NCBI GenBank assembly: GCA_013042925.1
Contig: JABDPH010000443.1
Location: 1-6,675, forward strand
Length of the DNA: 6,675 bases
DNA from: Eudoraea sp.
GTDB lineage: Bacteria > Bacteroidota > Bacteroidia > Flavobacteriales > Flavobacteriaceae
Reading direction: 5' to 3'
In this document: positions 1 through 6,675 of the stretch, piece by piece
Numbering within the stretch: the first letter of the stretch is position 1
Layout: every line of letters starts with the position of its first letter
Notes under the pieces: model-generated
Databases searched by the model: none
What the model saw: the letters and a program-made list of their open reading frames with translations, nothing else
What the model was told of the DNA's origin: nothing
Translations under genes and position numbers: made by a program

Positions 1-569
1 TACCTGAAGAGCCCATAATTTTTGGTAAAGCCACCAATACCTTAAGTGGACCTTATGATGATGTGTCTATTCCTAAAAATTCTACCAAAACCGATTATGA
101 AGTAGAGCTTGGGGTGGTTCTGAATAAAGATGTGCTCTACCTTAAAAATGAGGCAGAAGCCGCTGAAGCCATAGCGGGATATTGTGTTATAAATGACCTG
201 TCTGAAAGGAATTTTCAGTTGGAAAAAGGTGGGCAGTGGATAAAAGGCAAATCATGCCCCGGATTTAGTCCGGTTGGCCCGCACCTCGCAACCCCTGATG
301 AATTAGGCGATCTCAACAATCTAAAAATGACCTTATCCGTAAACGGGGAATTAAGGCAAAATGGCAGTACTTCTTTTATGATCTTCACACCTTCCTTTAT
401 TGTGTATTACCTGTCGCAATTTATGCTCCTTGAAGCGGGTGATTTAATTTCTACCGGCACCCCGGCCGGGGTTGGTATAGGATTGGATCCGCCTTCTTAC
501 CTTGCAAAAGGCGATGTCGTTGAATTAAGCATTGAAGGTCTTGGAACTCAAAAACAAAAAATGATTTAA
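1..569 (+). CDS. Fumarylacetoacetate hydrolase (FAH) family protein, 3' part
   Basis: This is the C-terminal 188 residues of a FAH-fold enzyme whose 5' end lies before the window; the first complete codon is at base 3. Numbering from that codon, the fold's metal-binding acids are visible as ExE in DYEVEL (E33, E35) and D65 in INDLSER. The substrate-side WIKGKS segment (residues 79-84) and the STGTPAGVG loop near the end are also present. Family members are usually about 280 residues, so roughly 90-100 N-terminal residues are missing. Family enzymes cleave or dehydrate 2-keto or diketo acids in the cytoplasm using Mg2+ or Mn2+. Beside a lactonase and an SDR, the best inference is a 2,4-diketo-3-deoxyaldonate hydrolase, as in non-phosphorylative L-fucose or L-rhamnose breakdown, releasing pyruvate. 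Such proteins are often labelled ureidoglycolate lyase, but nothing here suggests purine catabolism. The GTG at base 63 lies inside the conserved domain and is not the start. The family call is firm; the substrate is inferred. Confidence 0.9.
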   Translation, partial: PEEPIIFGKATNTLSGPYDDVSIPKNSTKTDYEVELGVVLNKDVLYLKNEAEAAEAIAGYCVINDLSERNFQLEKGGQWIKGKSCPGFSPVGPHLATPDELGDLNNLKMTLSVNGELRQNGSTSFMIFTPSFIVYYLSQFMLLEAGDLISTGTPAGVGIGLDPPSYLAKGDVVELSIEGLGTQKQKMI

Positions 570-582
570 ATTTAGTTAGCAG

Positions 583-1464
583 GTGCAGAAAGCCAGTCTC
601 ATTTATGATGCAAAAGCAACTCTTGGAGAAGGTCCTTTTTGGGATTACGAGTCCGAGCAATTATTTTGGGTAGATATAGATGCCGGGGTACTTCATTGTC
701 ACTATGATAAAACCAAAGAGAATACCCAGTGGTTCTTAGACGAGATGATTGGGGCGGTGGTTCCCTCGGGAAAAGAGACTTTAATTTTGGCATTGGAAAG
801 CGGGATTGCCAGGTTTAATTATAAGACCAGGAAGCTTATGCCGCTTGGAATTCTTGAAAATTCTGATCAAAACCTGAGGTTTAACGATGGCAAATGTGAT
901 CCTAATGGGAACCTTTGGATAGGCACTATGCATAAAAATCTAAAGCCAGGATATGGAAACCTTTTTAAGGTAGACCATGAGTTAAAGGAGACGCTTCAAA
1001 TTAAAAACACAAGCATTTCAAATGGGATGGCCTGGTCTCCGGATAAAACCAAATTTTACTACATTGATACAGCGGTTTATGAGGTTTGGCAATTTGATTT
1101 TGATGTTGTTAAGGCTGAAATTTCAAATAGAAAAGCTATTTTCAAAATCCCGGAATCTTATGGTGGTGCAGATGGTATGACAATAGATCGGGAAGGGATG
1201 CTTTGGGTTGCCCATTGGGGAGGTGGATGTGTAAGACGATGGAATCCGGAATCGGGTAAGGTTTTAGAGAAAATTGAAGTTGACGCGCCGCACGTCACAT
1301 CATGCTGTTTTGGGGGAAAGGACTTAAAAACATTATATATCACAACAGCCCGAAGCGGCATGTCGGAAAAAGGTCTGAATTCATATCCGCTCAGCGGAGG
1401 TCTCTTTTGTCATACAACAGATGTTGGGGGTTTTAAGGTAAATAGTTTTAAAGGCAATCTATGA
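583..1464 (+). CDS. SMP-30/gluconolactonase/LRE family lactonase
   Basis: This 293-residue, six-bladed beta-propeller protein of the SMP-30/regucalcin family hydrolyses sugar lactones to aldonic acids with a bound divalent metal. The expected ligands fall in order: E16 in LGEGPFW, N147 in ISNGMAW and D197 in GADGMTID, matching E18, N154 and D204 of human SMP-30. N101-D102 in RFNDGK matches the substrate-contacting asparagine. The motifs GNLWIGTMH (109-117) and the C-terminal LYITTARSGM are also typical. No signal peptide is seen, so it is cytoplasmic. The start is GTG: an in-frame TAG lies six bases before it, and the next in-frame ATG would remove E16. It begins 13 bases after the FAH gene and overlaps the SDR gene by four bases, so the three are probably co-transcribed and translationally coupled. 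In a sugar-acid pathway it would open the lactone made by a sugar dehydrogenase. The exact sugar cannot be read from the sequence. Confidence 0.9.
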   Translation: MQKASLIYDAKATLGEGPFWDYESEQLFWVDIDAGVLHCHYDKTKENTQWFLDEMIGAVVPSGKETLILALESGIARFNYKTRKLMPLGILENSDQNLRFNDGKCDPNGNLWIGTMHKNLKPGYGNLFKVDHELKETLQIKNTSISNGMAWSPDKTKFYYIDTAVYEVWQFDFDVVKAEISNRKAIFKIPESYGGADGMTIDREGMLWVAHWGGGCVRRWNPESGKVLEKIEVDAPHVTSCCFGGKDLKTLYITTARSGMSEKGLNSYPLSGGLFCHTTDVGGFKVNSFKGNL

Positions 1465-2243
1465 TCTACAATGGAATAGAGGATAAAGTAGCAATTATTA
1501 CAGGGGCCGGTATGGGTATAGGATATGCCATAGCCGAATTGTTGCTGCAAAATGGTGCATGTGTTGTTATAAATGATGTTGATAAAGAGGTGGTGGAAAA
1601 TGCATTGATAAGTCTTGAAGAAAAATTTCCCGATAAATGTTCTGTGTTTGTAGGGGATGCCGCGGACATTGACTTAATTGACAGGCTTGTGCGTTTTACC
1701 TTAAAGCAGTACAATAGAATAGATTTTGTTATTCCCAATGCCGGGATTACATTGTTTGGTGATTTCTTCAAATTTAAACCCGAGGAATTCGATAAAGTAA
1801 TAGGGCTTAACTTAAAAGGAGCTTTTTTTCTGGTTCAAAAAACCGGAGAAATTATGAAAACACAAGGTCGTGGAGGTCGTGTAGTCCTAATGTCTTCCAT
1901 TACCGGGATCAAAGGATATCCCGATTTAACCGCATATTCCATGACCAAGGCTGCGCTTCAAATGATGGCTAGAAGCCTGGTGCTGGCACTTGCACCATAT
2001 CAGATTACTGTTAATGCCATTGCTCCCGGGGCCACGCTTACAGAACGTACAGAGAAGGAAGAGCCGGACTATGCCGGAACCTGGGGTAAGCTAATCCCAT
2101 CTGGCGTTGTTGGTGAACCAAAGGATATGGCAGAAACCTGTCTTTTTTTACTTTCTGACGGGGCTGCACATATAAATGGACAAACTTTAGTTGTAGATGG
2201 CGGATGGACTGCTATTGGTCGTTACCCTAAAGACCTGGATTAG
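1461..2243 (+). CDS. Short-chain dehydrogenase/reductase (classical SDR), sugar or sugar-acid oxidation
   Basis: This is a 260-residue classical SDR with a Rossmann fold, a typical length for the family. The cofactor loop is T14-G-A-G-M-G-I-G21. D39 ends the second beta strand (VVIND), which favours NAD+ over NADP+. NAG is at 93-95, with N117 in NLKG. The catalytic residues are S146, Y159 and K163 (YSMTK), followed by the APG motif at 188-190 and a C-terminal VDGGW segment. The ATG overlaps the lactonase TGA as ATGA, which implies translational coupling. In this operon two roles fit: oxidising the sugar at C1 to its lactone for the upstream lactonase, or oxidising a 2-keto-3-deoxyaldonate to the 2,4-diketo acid cleaved by the FAH enzyme. 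The second matches known L-fucose and L-rhamnose clusters, where this dehydrogenase pairs with a FAH-family hydrolase. SDR sequences predict substrate poorly, so the family is certain and the reaction is inferred. Confidence 0.92.
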   Translation: MIYNGIEDKVAIITGAGMGIGYAIAELLLQNGACVVINDVDKEVVENALISLEEKFPDKCSVFVGDAADIDLIDRLVRFTLKQYNRIDFVIPNAGITLFGDFFKFKPEEFDKVIGLNLKGAFFLVQKTGEIMKTQGRGGRVVLMSSITGIKGYPDLTAYSMTKAALQMMARSLVLALAPYQITVNAIAPGATLTERTEKEEPDYAGTWGKLIPSGVVGEPKDMAETCLFLLSDGAAHINGQTLVVDGGWTAIGRYPKDLD

Positions 2244-2330
2244 TAATTATTACAATTCAAAAAAAAGACGCTTTCACTCTCGATTCCTAACTATTATTTT
2301 AAATTCGTGGCTTCTTAAAAAATACCTTTT

Positions 2331-3974
2331 ATGGCAAGTAAATACAATACATGGTATCACCCCTATAAAATTGATGCAAAATATCAAAAGAGAGCAGCCT
2401 ATTTTAGTATGGAATTTGGCATCCATCAGGCCCTTAAAATCTATTCCGGAGGTCTGGGGTTTCTTGCAGGTTCTCATATGATTTCCGCACGGGAATTAAA
2501 GCAAAATATGATAGGGATAGGAATGCTATGGAAATACGGGTACTATGATCAGGGCCGAAACACAGACCAGACCCTGCAAACCAATTTTATTGAAAAACAT
2601 TATAATTTTCTCGAAGATTCAGGGATAGAGGTTGAGGTAAAAATTCATGACAATCCTTCCGTTAAAGTAAGGGCGTATGTGCTGAAACCGGAAATTTTTG
2701 GGTCAGTGCCAATCTATCTGCTTACTACAGATGTTCCCGGCAATGACCATTTGTCTAAAACAATTACCGACCATTTATACGATAATAATACCCTAACCCG
2801 CATCTCACAAAATATTGTGCTTGGTATTGGTGGGGCAAAGGTTGTTCAGGAATTGGGAGGGGCAGACGTATATCACTTAAATGAAGGACATGCATTACCT
2901 GCCTTTTATTATCTCCGTAATCTGGGAATTAACCGAAATCAAATGTTTTTCACTACGCATACGCCCGAAAAAGCGGGTAATATGGAGCGAAATGGACACC
3001 TGTTGAATAGCTGCGGCTTCTTTGGAAAAACACTTACGGAAGATGAGTTAAACAAAGAAGTGGTAAATGACGATATGCTGAATTATACGGTTGCGGCGCT
3101 AAGAATGGCCAAAAAGGTCAATGCTGTTTCCAAACTTCACGCCGTAGTTGCTAATAGTATGTGGAATAGTTTTGAGGGAACCACTAAAATTATCCCGATT
3201 ACCAATTCCCAAAACCAGAGTTTTTGGCAGGATAGTTCCCTTACCAGAGCCTGGAAAAGCCTCAATGCAAAGGCATTTAAAAGGAGAAAACTTGAATTAA
3301 AATCCCGGCTCTTCGATGTGGTATTAGATCAGACAGGGAAACTTTTTGATCCCAATGTCCTAACTATTGTCTGGGCAAGAAGATTTGCTCAATACAAAAG
3401 GGCAGACCTTTTATTATACGATATTGAGCGTTTTGAAAAGCTCGTTTCTTCATCAAAATACCCCATTCAGATTATTTGGGCAGGCAAACCCTATCCTACG
3501 GATTATTATTCCATTGACATGTTTAATCACCTCGTAAACTACACTAAATACAGAGCCAATATGGCGGTGCTTATTGGATATGAAATGGAGCTTTCCAGAA
3601 AACTTAAGACAGGTTCGGATGTGTGGTTGAATACGCCCAGAATTACAAGAGAGGCGTCCGGTACGAGTGGAATGACTGCTGCTATGAATGGCTCTTTAAA
3701 CTTAACCATTAATGATGGGTGGATACCAGAATTTGCAAAAAACGGAAAGAATTCATTTGTCCTTCCTGAAGCAGATTTCAGATCTCCTGCCTGGGAACAA
3801 GATAAGTTTGACAGCGATAACCTTTATGATGCGCTGGAACAACAAGTTCTCCCTATATTTTATGAAAAACCTGAGAAATGGCAGGAAATGATCTTTAAGG
3901 CAATTGATGGGGTTGTACCAGCCTTTACAAGCCGCAGAATGGCTGATGAGTATTATACTAAACTCTATAAATAA
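2331..3974 (+). CDS. GT35 alpha-glucan phosphorylase-like protein lacking the PLP lysine
   Basis: This 547-residue protein resembles the short alpha-glucan phosphorylase branch of glycosyltransferase family 35 (GT-B fold, cytoplasmic). Its landmarks in order are AYFSMEFG (23-30), YSGGLGFLAG (38-47), YHLNEGHA (181-188), THTPEKAGN (209-217), WARRFAQYKRADLL (348-361; R351 and K356 match phosphate-contacting R569 and K574 of muscle phosphorylase), IWAGKPYP (382-389) and DVWLNTPR (430-437). EASGTSGM (441-448) should be followed by the lysine that forms the Schiff base with pyridoxal phosphate; here residue 449 is threonine (ACT, bases 3675-3677). The N-terminal loop is also altered (AGSHMISARELK). 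Normal members release glucose 1-phosphate from glycogen or maltodextrin using the PLP phosphate, so that activity is doubtful. It may be another transferase, a glucan-binding or regulatory protein, or a phosphorylase holding PLP differently. The frame is intact, so this is not a pseudogene. An in-frame TAA shortly upstream fixes the ATG as the start. No Shine-Dalgarno or clear promoter is seen in the 87-base gap before it. Confidence 0.85.
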   Translation: MASKYNTWYHPYKIDAKYQKRAAYFSMEFGIHQALKIYSGGLGFLAGSHMISARELKQNMIGIGMLWKYGYYDQGRNTDQTLQTNFIEKHYNFLEDSGIEVEVKIHDNPSVKVRAYVLKPEIFGSVPIYLLTTDVPGNDHLSKTITDHLYDNNTLTRISQNIVLGIGGAKVVQELGGADVYHLNEGHALPAFYYLRNLGINRNQMFFTTHTPEKAGNMERNGHLLNSCGFFGKTLTEDELNKEVVNDDMLNYTVAALRMAKKVNAVSKLHAVVANSMWNSFEGTTKIIPITNSQNQSFWQDSSLTRAWKSLNAKAFKRRKLELKSRLFDVVLDQTGKLFDPNVLTIVWARRFAQYKRADLLLYDIERFEKLVSSSKYPIQIIWAGKPYPTDYYSIDMFNHLVNYTKYRANMAVLIGYEMELSRKLKTGSDVWLNTPRITREASGTSGMTAAMNGSLNLTINDGWIPEFAKNGKNSFVLPEADFRSPAWEQDKFDSDNLYDALEQQVLPIFYEKPEKWQEMIFKAIDGVVPAFTSRRMADEYYTKLYK

Positions 3975-4009
3975 TGTTGATTATTTGTGCGTCTTATTAA
4001 TTCATAAAA

Positions 4010-4870
4010 ATGAAAGCAGGGGTTAAGGATGCTATTGGTGTTCTTCTTGGAACTAAGATAAAAAATGCCACACCTGTCTCTGGTGGTGATATTTCCAAAG
4101 CCTATTTGCTGCACACAGACTCTGATAAGATTTTTTGCAAATTAAATAGTTCGTCATCTGCCATAGCTATGTTTGAGGCAGAGGTTGAAGGTTTGAAGGC
4201 AATTGCCAATACAAAAACCATAAAAACCCCCGCTATTTATGCTGTTAATGATATAGAAGAAGGCGCTTGCTTATTAATGGAATATGTGTCTTCCAAGCGA
4301 CCGGATTCTAAAGAATTGGAAGCTCTTGGTGCTCAATTGGCCAGGATGCATCAAATAAGTTCCGATTATTTTGGGTGGGAAAATCCAAATTTCATTGGCA
4401 ATTTACCACAGTCCAACCAAAAACATGACAATTGGATTTCATTCTATATTGAGGAGCGATTAACGCCTCAGTTTCAAGCTGCCATAAATCAAAATTTATT
4501 AGCGAAAGATGATGTTCCGGGAATTGACAAGCTTCAAGCCGTTATTAGCTCCTATTGCCCGGATATTAAACCGTCCTTATTGCATGGCGATTTATGGGGT
4601 GGCAATTTCATCATTAATGAAAATGGTATTCCATATCTTATAGATCCGGCTGTTTATTTTGGACATAGTGAAATAGATCTTTCCATGTCGCGGCTCTTTG
4701 GTGGTTTTGGGTCTCCTTTCTATACTGCATATTATGATATTAATCCGCCCGCCCCTGGTGAACCCGGCCGCATGGCTATATATCAGCTATATTATTTGCT
4801 CGTTCATTTAAACTTGTTTGGAAGATCTTATTATAGATCGGTGAAGGAAATATTACATACGCATTTTTGA
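4010..4870 (+). CDS. Fructosamine kinase family protein (FN3K-like)
   Basis: This 286-residue protein has the usual length and layout of the fructosamine/ketosamine-3-kinase family, part of the aminoglycoside phosphotransferase-like kinase fold. The N-lobe shows a glycine-rich turn, SGGDISKAY (24-32), a probable ATP-binding lysine K44 in FCK, and E58 in FEAEVEGL. The C-lobe has the catalytic motif HGDLWGGN (192-199, catalytic D194) and the metal-binding IDPAVYFGHSEIDL (211-224, D212). Characterised members phosphorylate sugars attached to amino groups at C3, which destabilises the adduct and repairs glycated proteins or small amines; others act on related ketosamines. No signal or membrane segment is present, so it is cytoplasmic. 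It starts 35 bases after the GT35-like gene and is probably co-transcribed with it. A hairpin follows its TGA, so it may end the transcript. The family call is firm; the substrate is not known. Confidence 0.9.
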   Translation: MKAGVKDAIGVLLGTKIKNATPVSGGDISKAYLLHTDSDKIFCKLNSSSSAIAMFEAEVEGLKAIANTKTIKTPAIYAVNDIEEGACLLMEYVSSKRPDSKELEALGAQLARMHQISSDYFGWENPNFIGNLPQSNQKHDNWISFYIEERLTPQFQAAINQNLLAKDDVPGIDKLQAVISSYCPDIKPSLLHGDLWGGNFIINENGIPYLIDPAVYFGHSEIDLSMSRLFGGFGSPFYTAYYDINPPAPGEPGRMAIYQLYYLLVHLNLFGRSYYRSVKEILHTHF

Positions 4871-4887
4871 TAAGTATACATTTGGTT

Positions 4888-4928
4888 AGTATCAAAAAAT
4901 CTGGCTATTATAAGATTCTTTTGATACT
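4888..4928 (+). terminator. Long AT-rich hairpin after the kinase gene, possible terminator or operator
   Basis: AGTATCAAAA (4888-4897) is exactly complementary to TTTTGATACT (4919-4928). AATCT (4898-4902) pairs with AGATT (4913-4917), leaving C4918 as a single bulge and a 10-base loop at 4903-4912. The stem is thus 15 pairs, followed by TTTA. It sits 17 bases after the kinase stop and 25 bases before the next ATG. An intrinsic terminator is the simplest reading, but the stem is AT-rich and the T-run is short. It could instead be an operator or a 5' leader structure for the PQQ dehydrogenase gene. The inverted repeat is certain; the role is open. Confidence 0.45.
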
Positions 4929-4953
4929 TTTAGTAATCATAAATTTTAAAAAA

Positions 4954-6675
4954 ATGCTTTACAGGTGTTCCTGGTTCTGTTGTATTCTCTTTGTAATTTC
5001 CGCCTTTGTGTCTGGTTGTAAATATTCAGAAGGGCCAAAAAAGGAGAAAACAAAATATACTACCTGGTCTTCTTATTTAGGGGGTCCCGATAGAAATCAT
5101 TATTCCGTACTTTCCCAAATAACAAAAGAAAATATAGGTAGTCTTAAGCTTGCCTGGCAATACGAGGCGCCTGATTATGGTCAGATGCAAATGAACCCTA
5201 TAGTTGTAGACACCATTTTATATGGGGTTACTGCAGCTCTAAGGGTGGTTGCTCTTCATGCCGGGACAGGAAAAGAAATCTGGCGGTATGGTGATTCTTT
5301 GCAGATATGGCATTCTACCAGCCGCGGTGTTTCCTATTGGGAGCAAAAGGAAGATAAACGTATTCTGTTTACAAAAGGCCCTGAATTATTTGCTCTGAAT
5401 GCCATAACCGGAGAACCTATCACGGATTTTGGGGTTAATGGAAAAGTTGACCTGCATATTGGAATGCCAGAGACGGCAAAAGATAAATTTGTAATATCCA
5501 ATACTCCGGGGACAATATTTCAGGACCTTATAGTTATGCCGCTGAGGGTATCCGAAAGTGCCGGAGCTGCGCCTGGAAATATTATGGCTTTTAACGTCAT
5601 AACAGGTCAGCTTGAATGGGTATTCCATACCATTCCTCGCCCGGGAGAGGAAGGTGCTGACACATGGGAAGATAAAAACGAATTGGTGGGGGCTGCAAAT
5701 AATTGGGCCGGGATGGCGGTTGATGAGGACCGGGGTATTATATATGTTCCTACAGGTTCTGCAGCTCCTGATTTTTATGGCGGCATACGAAAAGGGAGTA
5801 ATTTATTTGCAAATTGCCTCTTGGCCCTGGAAGCTGAAACAGGAAAGCTATTATGGCATTTTCAATTCACACATCATGACATTTGGGATAGGGACCCTCC
5901 CGCGCCGCCAAATTTAATTACCATCACAAGGAATGGGGAAAAAATACCGGCAGTGGCTCAGGTAACAAAACAAGGGTATGTATATGTTTTTGACAGAGAA
6001 ACCGGCGAACCTTTGTTTGATATCAATGAAGTGCCTGTGCCTGCTTCGGGCCTTAAAGGGGAAAAGGCATGGGAAACACAACCTTTTCCGGTAAGTCCGA
6101 AGCCTTTTGCCCGCCAGTCTTCAGAATTGACAGAAAATGATATTAGTCCTTATGCACAAAACAAAGAAGAGCTAAAGGCAATCTTAATTGCTGCCAACAA
6201 ACGTATTTATGCCCCTCCGGGGCTCGATCCCGTTTTGCTCTTACCGGGATATGATGGTGCGGCTGAATGGGGTGGTGCGGCGGCTGATCCAGAAGATGGT
6301 ATTCTGTATGTTAATTCAAATGAAATGGCCTGGATAATGCAGATGGAAGAAAATAATGCCGGCCAAAAGGACGCTTCCTATGGAGAAAGTGTCTATAAAA
6401 AGTATTGTGCGGTTTGTCATCAAAATAACAGGAGTGGAATAGCTGCAAGCGGATTTCCCTCTCTGATAAATATTGGTGATAAATTAAGCGAAGAAGAATT
6501 GCTAAATCAAATTAAGCGGGGAAAAGGTATGATGACCGGTTTTCCGCAATTAACATCAATTGAAAAAGAAGGTCTTATTAGTTTCCTGATGGATGAAAAC
6601 GAGAAAAGAGAAGTGGGGTCCAATCTTTCTGTATCGGAAGAAATTCCATATAAACATAAAGGGTATAATAAATTT
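4954..6675 (+). CDS. Lipoprotein PQQ-dependent dehydrogenase with cytochrome c domain, 3' end missing
   Basis: An open frame of 574 codons runs off the window end. The ATG is chosen because a signal peptide follows at once: a hydrophobic stretch (about 7-19) and lipobox VSGC, with lipidated C22. Residues after C22 (KYSEG) are not clearly the acidic export signal of surface lipoproteins, so a periplasm-facing anchor is likely. The propeller opens with WSSYLGGPDRNHYSVL (38-53), and repeats such as AGTGKEIW (103-110) and ITGQLEW (216-222) are visible. THHDIWDRDPPAPP (306-319) matches the region of membrane glucose dehydrogenase that holds the catalytic aspartate, and K339 matches its active-site lysine. 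A cytochrome c domain covers about 472-550, with CAVCH (485-489) and probable heme ligand M527. The enzyme would oxidise a sugar or alcohol with PQQ and pass electrons through its own heme to the respiratory chain. Relatives are called quinoprotein glucose dehydrogenases, but the substrate is unproven. Similar proteins resume the propeller after the heme domain, so about 100-150 residues are probably missing. Confidence 0.9.
   Translation, partial: MLYRCSWFCCILFVISAFVSGCKYSEGPKKEKTKYTTWSSYLGGPDRNHYSVLSQITKENIGSLKLAWQYEAPDYGQMQMNPIVVDTILYGVTAALRVVALHAGTGKEIWRYGDSLQIWHSTSRGVSYWEQKEDKRILFTKGPELFALNAITGEPITDFGVNGKVDLHIGMPETAKDKFVISNTPGTIFQDLIVMPLRVSESAGAAPGNIMAFNVITGQLEWVFHTIPRPGEEGADTWEDKNELVGAANNWAGMAVDEDRGIIYVPTGSAAPDFYGGIRKGSNLFANCLLALEAETGKLLWHFQFTHHDIWDRDPPAPPNLITITRNGEKIPAVAQVTKQGYVYVFDRETGEPLFDINEVPVPASGLKGEKAWETQPFPVSPKPFARQSSELTENDISPYAQNKEELKAILIAANKRIYAPPGLDPVLLLPGYDGAAEWGGAAADPEDGILYVNSNEMAWIMQMEENNAGQKDASYGESVYKKYCAVCHQNNRSGIAASGFPSLINIGDKLSEEELLNQIKRGKGMMTGFPQLTSIEKEGLISFLMDENEKREVGSNLSVSEEIPYKHKGYNKF

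Noticed and set aside
63..65. GTG as the true start of the FAH gene
   Set aside because: The same frame is open to the window edge, and the 20 residues before it (with IIFGKATNT) look like normal family sequence, so the gene simply begins before the window.
451..793. Short - strand open frames across the FAH/lactonase junction
   Set aside because: They are antisense to conserved coding sequence and have no recognisable protein motif.
1466..1771. 101-codon open frame on the - strand
   Set aside because: It lies wholly inside the SDR gene, opposite its conserved TGxxxGIG and NAG motifs, and its translation is low-complexity serine/threonine-rich with no recognisable domain.
2244..2330. Possible promoter before the GT35-like gene
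   Set aside because: The gap is AT-rich, but no TTTG and TAnnTTTG pair with suitable spacing could be found; TATTATTTT near 2292 is a poor match.
2197..2481. 94-codon + strand frame bridging the SDR end and the GT35-like start
   Set aside because: It overlaps two well-supported genes in another frame and shows no domain.
3675..3677. Lost PLP lysine as evidence of a pseudogene or frameshift
   Set aside because: The reading frame is open from start to stop and all surrounding motifs are in the same frame, so decay is not supported.
5612..5917. 101-codon open frame on the + strand
   Set aside because: It is out of frame within the PQQ dehydrogenase, whose own frame shows strong conserved motifs across the same bases.

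Overview
The window looks like a chromosomal segment of a Bacteroidota bacterium, probably a member of the Flavobacteriia. I infer this from AT-rich DNA, start codons without clear Shine-Dalgarno sequences, a lipoprotein-type PQQ dehydrogenase with its own heme domain, and a short GT35-like protein. No 16S gene or other marker is present, so the assignment is tentative. All six genes are on the + strand. I see no tRNA, rRNA, CRISPR, insertion sequence or transposase.

Region 1 (1-2243) is a tight run of three sugar-acid catabolic genes: the 3' end of a fumarylacetoacetate hydrolase (FAH) family enzyme, an SMP-30/gluconolactonase-like lactonase starting 13 bases later at GTG, and a short-chain dehydrogenase whose ATG overlaps the lactonase stop (ATGA). 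Together they fit a non-phosphorylative pathway: sugar to lactone to aldonate to 2-keto-3-deoxyaldonate to 2,4-diketo-3-deoxyaldonate, then cleavage to pyruvate plus a small acid. Such routes are known for L-fucose and L-rhamnose. The dehydratase and the transport genes would lie upstream, outside the window.

Region 2 (2331-4870) holds a short GT35 (glycogen phosphorylase-like) protein and a fructosamine kinase family protein. The GT35 protein is otherwise well conserved, but threonine replaces the lysine that holds pyridoxal phosphate, so ordinary phosphorolysis is doubtful. This is the most notable observation here.

Region 3 (4871-6675) starts with an 83-base gap carrying a long near-perfect hairpin. 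It is followed by a lipoprotein quinoprotein (PQQ) dehydrogenase with a cytochrome c domain, cut off by the window end. This enzyme would oxidise sugars or alcohols outside the cytoplasm, and sugar oxidation would give lactones of the kind the region 1 lactonase hydrolyses. A theme of oxidative sugar use links the two ends of the window, but no shared substrate can be proved from sequence alone.
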